From Areca catechu (taxonomy: Eukaryota; Streptophyta; Magnoliopsida; Arecales; Arecaceae): a stretch of 64,000 nt of DNA. The stretch lies in contig CM038047.1 of assembly GCA_021397845.1 (NCBI GenBank), positions 36,763,710-36,827,709 of the forward strand. Direction: 5' to 3'. The position numbers and the translations under genes were made by a program. Within the stretch, counting starts at the first letter, position 1, and each line of letters opens with the position of its first letter. Below, in pieces: positions 57,973-64,000 of the stretch. The notes beneath the pieces are model-generated. The model saw only the letters and a program-made list of their open reading frames with translations, was not told the origin of the DNA and ran no database searches.

Positions 57973-59609
57973 TTACTGGTTCGGGAGCTTTGTCCTATCA
58001 GTGATCATCCTTGGGGCAACTGGCCTCGGTACCGCCGCTTCAACTGGTCGGTTCTGATTTTGATTTCGAATATATTTGACCAAATAACCTTGTTTAATCA
58101 GAGCCTCAATTTCATCCCACAGTTGAATGCATTCTTCTGTAGTATGGCCATGATCACGATGATAGCGATGGTATTTGGCTTTATTTCGCACAGCTGGTGG
58201 AGCCCTCATTGGTCTTGGCCTTTGCAGAAAGTTTTCTTTCTCAATCTCTATTAAAATTTGTTCTCTCGGATGAGTCAGTGGAGTATGAGTATCAAATCAA
58301 TTGACAGTTTTTACTGATCAATTCTCTTGGCCTTTGACTTTGCCGTTGAATAGAATGGACCCCAGAAAACCAGGATTCATCTTCTTTGGCTCTCTTCTTA
58401 CTTAGCACTAATTTTTTCTCCAACTGTCGCCGACTCAAAGCTTGTTCTTCGGCCTGGGCATACTTTTGAGCATGGGCCAGTAATTCGGAATAGTTGGTCG
58501 GGAATTTCTTATCCAAAGAAAATATAAATCTAGAGGCTTGCAAGCCTTTTTTCATAGCAGACATCGCCACATATTCATTGAGATCAGGTATCTCCAACAT
58601 GGTGGAGTTAAATCTCTTGATGTAATCCTTTAAAGATTTTCCTTCTGACTATTGGATAAAGAACAAGCTATCAGAATTTCTGGGCATTTTTCTGCTTGTC
58701 CCGAAGTGAGAGACGAGCAACTTTTCTAGTTGACCAAATGAACGGATGGTGTCCGGCTGCAAACTGGAGTACCATATTCTTGCTGACTTCTTGAAAGTTG
58801 CGGGAAAGGCAAGACAGTGTGCAATGCATCCGACGTCCCTTGAATCAGCATATGGGATTTAAAGCTACCTAAATGGTCCAAAAGATCAGACGACCCATCA
58901 TATAACTCGATCGGCGGTACTTTGAAATGATGCAAGATCTTTTCATCCATAATCTTCTTGGAAAAAGGAGGTAAAATACTATAACTTAGTGCAGCATCCT
59001 CTGTTCTCCTCTGTTCCAAAACTTTAGCAACCTGCAACTCCAACTTCTTGAATTTTCTATCAAAATCACTCTCTCTTGTAGAGTGTTGAACTTGGATACT
59101 GTCAGGGGTTGACTCTCCAGATGAAGTTGACCGAGATCGTGGTCGTTTTTCTTTATTTTGCTTCTTAGAATGATGATGGGATCGATGATGATGCCTTACA
59201 GGGGATTGTTGACATGAAGGGGATTGTTGACATGAAGAGTATTGATAAGAGGAACGTCTTCTAGGGCTGAGATGTTTACTTACCTGGAGTGAAGGTTACC
59301 GGCTGGTTCTTGATACAGCTGGCCGCATCGACTCCTTCATGACAATTTCTTGAAGGTTCTGCATCACCGTGGTGAGCACTTCTACCTTGTCAAACAGAGC
59401 ATTCAACTTTTCTTGATCAAAGTGCCCTGCGGGAGGAACTTCATCCTTTCCTCCGGAACAGGATCATTTCTTCTTTCATCAGAAACAAGATCATTTCCTT
59501 TGCCATCAAGAACAAGATTCTCCCCTTGGTTGCTAATAGCAAGATCGGTTTCTTTTGAAGAACTAGGAACAGCTTCTGCTGGCAGATTCTTCTTCCTACC
59601 TTTCACCAT
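57973..59609 (-). pseudogene. Element C gag
   Basis: Start ATG at 59609 (MVKGRKKN). Hydrophilic, Asn/Asp-rich N-terminus; core with VPPIELYDGSSDLLDHLG (near 58910) and SLDKKFPTNYSELLAHAQK (near 58520). The knuckle reads YHRYHRDHGHTTEEC near 58165, with His for the first Cys. Frameshifts lie near 58810 and between 58292 and 58210. Not functional as it stands. Confidence 0.8.
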
Positions 59610-59653
59610 GCTTCCTTCCAGATTTTTCGGAGCTTCTTTTACAAAGAAATCCC

Positions 59654-59670
59654 TACCTGGCACGCCAATA
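59654..59670 (-). other. Probable primer-binding site of element C
   Basis: Directly after the 5' LTR end on the minus strand: TATTGGCGTGCCAGGTAGG. Close to the GATTGGCGCGCCAGGTAGG of A and A2. Confidence 0.6.
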
Positions 59671-60402
59671 TGTTATGTCCAAACAAAATCACAGCAAGCT
59701 TGGAAGAACAATGAACCAAATTGAACTGATTCGATCTAGCTCCTAATCATCTTCCTGAAGAATTTGAGGATTGAAGTAGCTTGGAAGCTTGCTAATGGCA
59801 TCCGGACAGGAACAGATGAATTCTGAAGGAAGGCTAAGTGGAAGGTGATTGAAAGATATGAATTGCCGCTCTCCTTCATCATCGTAGCTGGGGGTATTTA
59901 TAGGCTAGGAAATTAACCGCTTACAGCTGGCATCCGTCTGTAAAACGGTTAATCCAGGGTATGAGTACGTGCAACCAAAGTTGGTCGTCTCCACCATAGT
60001 TGATCGTCTCCATCAGAGTTGATCTTCTCCATCATAGTTGATCATCTTCACCAGAGTTGATCGTCTCCATCATAGTTGATCGTCTCTACCAAGGTTTATC
60101 GTCTCCACCAGAGTTGATCGTCTCCTGTGCTACATGATCATTAACAAATTTTTTTCTCAAATAAATCTGTCAATTACCTGAAAATGAGTTAGTCTTGTGT
60201 TCTTCGGTCATTGATCAACTTTACATCCTTTGAATGTTGATCAGTTAAGGATCGATCATATCTGTGCCTTTCAGGCATTGATCGGTTTCATACCTTTCGA
60301 AAGAGGTATTGATCATAGTCGTGCCTTTCGGGCATTGATCAATTTTAATTTCAGGCTTTCAACGGGTCAACATAAACAGATTAACTTTATCATATCCCAA
60401 CA
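59671..60402 (-). repeat. 5' LTR of element C
   Basis: 732 bp, minus strand TGTTGGGATATG to ..GGACATAACA. The 19-bp repeats of the AGTTGATCGTCTCCACCA type lie at about 59977-60123. Same length as the 3' LTR, with about 5 percent mismatches by eye. Confidence 0.92.
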
Positions 60403-60469
60403 AGTTGATGTACTCATCATTTGGTGAAAATAGACTACAAAAATCTGAGCATCTCAAATTGAACATAAC

Positions 60470-60552
60470 CCGTCGGGATAAGGGCCTGCGGGGATAGCTA
60501 CACCGGGATTTATCCTCCCTATCCTTTTGTTTATCAAAAAAAAAAAGAAGAA
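60470..60552 (+). repeat. SINE-like 3' end, plus strand
   Basis: GGGGATAGCTACACCGGGAT, then a TTTATCC..CCTATCC..TTTATC stretch and an A-rich tail. It resembles the 3' part of the minus-strand SINE copies to its right but lies in the opposite orientation. Confidence 0.45.
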
Positions 60553-60599
60553 ACTTTTTTTTAAAGTTCTTCCAAGAAATCCAAAAAGAAAAAATGACT

Positions 60600-60831
60600 G
60601 GGTAAGATAAAATGTCTAATGAAACCCTTTTATTTTTCTATTTTTCTTGATAAACCAAAAGGAGAGGGGGATAAATTCTGATGTAGCTACTCCCACTGGA
60701 CCCCAACCTTGCCAGACTATGTTCGATTCGGGCTGTAATTTTTTTGTGTACCCTTTCCATTACCGATGGGTACGTCAGCCTTACACCACTAAGATGCCAG
60801 AGTAGTGCGCTCTCTCGCCATCCCGATCACT
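60600..60831 (-). repeat. SINE 3' part, tandem copy
   Basis: About 230 bp similar to 60832-61055 (both start AAAATGTCTAATGAAACCC and end GCCATCCCGATCAC on the plus strand). It lacks the tRNA-like head. Probably a tandem duplication within the SINE. Confidence 0.6.
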
Positions 60832-61170
60832 AAAATGTCTAATGAAACCCTTTTATTTTTCTATTTATTTCTTTTGATAAACCAAAAGGAGAGGGGGATA
60901 AATTCTGATGTAGCTACTTCCACTGGATCCTAACCCCACTAGACTATATTCGATTCGGGCCATAATTTTTTCGCGTACCCTTTCCATCACCGGTGAGTAC
61001 GTCAGCCTGACACTACTAAGATGCCGAAGTAGTGCGCTCTCTCGCCATCCCGATCACGTATCCCAGAAAAATTTCTAGATTTAATCGAGTCATCCATGAG
61101 GATCATGCCTCGAACCCGTGATCGATGGAAGGTGAGGCTAAGCCTCTACCAACCGGGCTACCACCTTAGC
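60832..61170 (-). mobile_element. tRNA-derived SINE
   Basis: The minus-strand head has an A-box-like GTGGTAGCCCGGTTGGTAGA (61145-61165) and a B-box-like CACGGGTTCGAGG (61109-61121), spaced as in RNA polymerase III promoters. The body continues to about 60832. It does not fold as a full tRNA, so I call it a SINE, not a tRNA gene. Confidence 0.6.
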
Positions 61171-61848
61171 AGTTATTTATTTATCTTTTCAACGTTTAAA
61201 TTTGAAAGCGGAATAGGCTAGCTCGGAGTGCCAATTTAGTCTAGCTACTATTTACTCCAAAATAAATTATTGTACCCTACCTGGTCTTAATTTATTTATT
61301 AGTAAGTGGAAGTTGTGTACCAAGTTTTTTTTTGAAATACCTCTCATAAAATGATTCCACCCAAATCTCACCAAGTGTGTCACTCTAAAAGGATGGAATA
61401 ATGATGTGCCAAATAAAAAAGATGGAATAATTAAATTTAAGAGTGTAAGTTAACTCACAATAAATGGGTTAAGAGTTAACTTACTTGCCAGTCCCCTTTA
61501 CTCCAAAATAAATTACTCCACCTACATTGTAAAGTAATTTATTCCAATAACAAGCAGGATAAATAGGTTTAGAAGGCAAAAAATTGTTTACTAATTTTTT
61601 GTTACAATAAACCAGATTAGAGATTTAATTATCAGACTAGATATTTGTTTCATCTGGACTGGTCGACCAAACAGACTGATACAACTCTTCGGAAGATAGA
61701 TGAGAGATTGGATCGATACAGATCTTCGGATGTCCGATGAGAGATCAGATCGACACGACATTTCAGCCAACAACGATATACGATTTGCGATCGGCTTTCA
61801 ACAAATTTTGAAGCAAATGACCGATCTACTATTGACATACTTCGAAGC
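61171..61848. other. AT-rich intergenic sequence
   Basis: No gene seen. It has a short hairpin: AATAAATTACT with its complement AGTAATTTATT near 61510-61545, possibly a MITE remnant. Confidence 0.5.
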
Positions 61849-62884
61849 TGTTATGATATCCCGATTTTATTTTAATTAATTATTGGACCGCTTTCTTAAC
61901 CAATTTCAATTTTTCTCTTTTGGTTTATTGGTCAAATCAGCTGGCAAAGGAAAGGGTCTTCGGCTTCGTATTATCACCTTGATCCGAAGACTTAGCCTAA
62001 TATTTTTGTCTTCACTGGGTCTTCGGCTTCGTATTATTATCTCAGTCCGAAGACCATGCTTAATATCTATGGCTTTATATATGTTACAGAAGATAAGTTT
62101 ATTAACTCTGGGTCTTCGGCTTCGTATTATTATCTCAATCCGAAAATCATGCCTAATATCTATGGCTTCGTATCTTTCTCTATGATCCAGGAGGTTTATT
62201 TACTATCTTCGACTTTGTACAATTACCTTGGTCCGAAGACTTGACCTCCCAGGCGAATATCTTCGGCTTTATTCCTTCAATACAATCTGAAGAGCGTATG
62301 ATCCCACTTTTAGATTGTAAGTGTTTACTTTTGTTACTTCCGAAATGGATTCTTCCAAAGTGTAGCTAACATTTCCTTCAGGAGCACTACTAAAGAGAAT
62401 GTTCAGCTCACTTCGGATTTATTCTTGAAGAAGGAGGATTCTTGGACATGTGGGTTTCTTAGGCAAACAGTTGAAATCTGTTTTGGTTGTTGCAACCATC
62501 CACATGGTCCAAAACCTCAAATTGGATAAACTCCGAGTGTAACTATTTTTCCGATGGCCACTACTTGCGGTTATGAGAAGGTTGCGTTCTCCAACTCCCA
62601 TGACTGTAAGTAGTTACGTTGGAGCCTATAAATACTGATAAGAGGGGACACTCAGGGGGAGGCTGGTTCATTTTTCTCTTTCTTGCATTTCGAATTTCTC
62701 TCTTCCCTCTCTGCTTTCAAAACTCTCCATTCTGCTGCTGCTTGAGCTTCTTCTGACTTAGGCATCGGAGTGTCCCCCGTCAGAAAATTTTCGGTCAGGA
62801 ATCTGTTTTGTAGGTTTCGGTCAACGGCGATCCAGTAAAAGAACCACTCCATCCAGTCAGCGGAGGTTCAGCATCGACAGAAGC
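61849..62884 (+). repeat. Tat-type LTR-like fragment 1
   Basis: Starts TGTTATGATATCCCG. It holds a repeat block (61958-62250; GGGTCTTCGGCTTCGTATTA three times), TATA box TATAAATA (62627-62634) and the motif ACTTAGGCATCGGAGTGT (62756-62773) shared with element B's LTRs. The right edge near 62884 is a guess, followed by ATTGGCC as after B's LTR. Short gag-like or leader sequence follows. Confidence 0.5.
61958..62260. repeat. Diverged tandem repeats in LTR-like fragment 1
   Basis: TCTTCGGCTTCGTATTAT recurs near 61958, 62022 and 62112, with related ATCTTCGGCTTT at 62257. Spacings of 64-90 bp; units are partly deleted. Confidence 0.7.
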
Positions 62885-62947
62885 AATTGGCCGACCTGCA
62901 GTTGGCTAATCTACTTCGAATTAAGGCCCGTCAAGAACAAGCCTGGT

Positions 62948-63310
62948 TGTTATAACTAACCAATCATACAATTGATAGCTATGACCAATTAGCTGAAGGG
63001 AAGTTATTTTAACTAACTTCCCTAATAGTAATCAGTTATAAGAAAGCTTGTCCTAACCATTTTCAGTTAGGATAAATGCCTATAAAAAAAGGTAAGAGGA
63101 GATCTCCGAGATAAGCAAGCCTAAGCAAGTCTAATACTAACCTATACCTTGCCACTTTAACTTTTCTCTTTTTCTATCTACGTTCTATCTTTGAACTCTC
63201 CATTCCGTTGTTCGAACTCTACTAACTTAGGCATTGGAGTGTTCTTCACTGGAGAAATTCCGGTCAGAAATCTATTTTGCAGGAATCCAAGAAGATAAAT
63301 CGGTGACCCA
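62948..63310 (+). repeat. Tat-type LTR-like fragment 2
   Basis: Starts TGTTATAACTAACC. TATA box TATAAAAA (63081-63088) and motif ACTTAGGCATTGGAGTGT (63225-63242), 144 bp apart. The right edge is uncertain. It lies directly upstream of the probable host gene and could act as an alternative promoter (inference). Confidence 0.5.
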
Positions 63311-63876
63311 GGCACTCTGTTTGATCCATGGGGATCTATGTCAACACTCTTTATATTACTTTTTTTTTCTTTTTAAAAGTGTTGTATTCCAATCATTTCA
63401 AAAAATGTTTGATAGAAAAATGATGTAATAAATGTGTTAAATGTCTTAGGACAAAGATTCATTACTTTTATTAAAGAAAGGTATACATCCATGCCAAAAA
63501 AAAAAAAATCCTCCTATATTCCTATATAAAATAAATATTACCCTCAACATTAATCTTAATTCTATATTATACAAATTTGTAGCAAAAATGCTAAAAATAA
63601 TAAGAATATCAATTAGGCCCTAGGATTTTTTTTTTTTTTTTGGCTAATCCATCTTAAGCATAATGACATTTTTTTAAAAATCCAACTTGACCCAAGGTCG
63701 GTGCATCCTGCCCTAACCTACATCATGTTGACATTTTTTTCAACCCAAACTAGACGGTTACGTGCACATTGACCTAACCCAGACGGACAATAGATTGCGT
63801 CGGTTGGTTAGGTCTTGCCACTCTCCATCCTCTCCTCCGATCGATATCGCAACTACGCGCGCAGGGGGGAGAGAGC
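63311..63876 (+). promoter_or_regulatory. Upstream region of the probable host gene
   Basis: AT-rich, with A and T runs. Possible TATA box TATATAAAATA at 63523-63533. A C/T-rich patch (CTCTCCATCCTCTCCTCC, about 63821-63838), typical of plant core promoters or 5' leaders, precedes the ATG. The true transcription start cannot be told. Confidence 0.4.
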
Positions 63877-64000
63877 ATGGCTTCTCTTCTCTCCTTATCC
63901 CTTCTTCGCCCTCTCCCCTCTTCCTTCTCACCCAAAACCCTCTCCCAGCCCCACCTCCTACTCCGCCGCACGCCGCGCCTTGCCGTCGCGGTCCGGGCCA
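63877..64000 (+). CDS. Start of a probable nuclear gene for a plastid-targeted protein (cut by the window end)
   Basis: The ATG at 63877 is in a good plant context (GAGAGCATGGCT). The 41 visible codons read MASLLSLSLLRPLPSSFSP and continue Ser/Leu/Pro/Arg-rich without acidic residues, ending in a RRTPRLAVAVRA-type stretch. This is the typical make-up of a chloroplast transit peptide, with a likely cleavage region near VRA. The mature part lies beyond the window, so the function is unknown. Codons are C-rich, unlike the transposons around it. It is the only candidate host gene seen. Alternatives: mitochondrial targeting, or a chance open frame. Confidence 0.6.
   Translation, partial: MASLLSLSLLRPLPSSFSPKTLSQPHLLLRRTPRLAVAVRA

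Larger units (their letters stand above)
44688..60402 (-). mobile_element. Tat-lineage Ty3/gypsy element C, complete but decayed, carrying a nested CACTA-like element
   Basis: Minus-strand element with 5' LTR 59671-60402 and 3' LTR 44688-45419, both 732 bp. Flanks GGTTG (44683-44687) and AGTTG (60403-60407) match at four of five bases, a probable target duplication. Internal order: primer-binding-like TTGGCGTGCCAGG, gag, protease, RT, two RNases H, integrase (ends 54135), 94-bp repeats, and antisense genes. About 12.2 kb without the 3.55-kb insert at 45422-48969. By eye the LTRs differ at roughly 40 sites, so it is old. Confidence 0.88.

Noticed and set aside
61105..61170. tRNA gene on the minus strand
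   Set aside because: Only A- and B-box-like parts are present; acceptor and anticodon arms do not form and the sequence continues as a SINE body.

Overview
The window is intergenic plant nuclear DNA made almost wholly of nested transposable elements. Evidence: LTR retrotransposons of the Ty3/gypsy Tat type (pol with a second, archaeal-type RNase H), a Sirevirus-type Ty1/copia element with an extra env-like gene, a plant L1-type LINE with a C-terminal RNase H domain, CACTA-like and hAT-like DNA elements, a tRNA-derived SINE, and one probable host gene start with a chloroplast-type transit peptide. The mixture suggests a flowering plant, probably a monocot (possibly a palm; inference only). I found no bacterial-type gene, rRNA, tRNA or CRISPR array.

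Layout. 1-4146: Tat element A, minus strand, 5' LTR and gag-protease-start of RT, sitting in the left LTR of element B. 4147-16143: Tat element B, plus strand, decayed; its second RNase H is split by a Sirevirus solo LTR (8753-10171) with a perfect 5-bp target duplication. 16172-16622: a decayed 58-bp minisatellite. 17073-23300: LINE, minus strand. 23524-26642: near-identical copy of 42840-45967. 26643-35094: Tat element A2, minus strand, same family as A, pol nearly open. 35095-44321: Sirevirus S, plus strand, lacking its 5' LTR and first gag codons. 44688-60402: Tat element C, minus strand, both LTRs present, with a CACTA-like element (45422-48969) just inside its 3' LTR and a hAT-like element (46840-48146) inside that. 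60470-61170: SINE copies. 61849-63310: two Tat-type LTR fragments. 63877 to the end: start of a probable nuclear gene for a plastid protein.

The most interesting signal is an extra antisense gene between pol and the 3' LTR in elements A2, B and C. It has a PF04195-like ('putative gypsy type transposon') N-terminal domain, a conserved intron position, a coiled coil and an acidic C-terminus. In B and C a TATA box lies about 135-150 bp before the start codon. C carries a second, diverged, tandem copy of the coiled-coil half with its own TATA box. In each element pol and the antisense gene converge on an unrelated tandem repeat array (120, 46 and 94 bp periods).

All comparisons were made by eye. 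Identities, breakpoints and domain names need confirmation by alignment and profile search.
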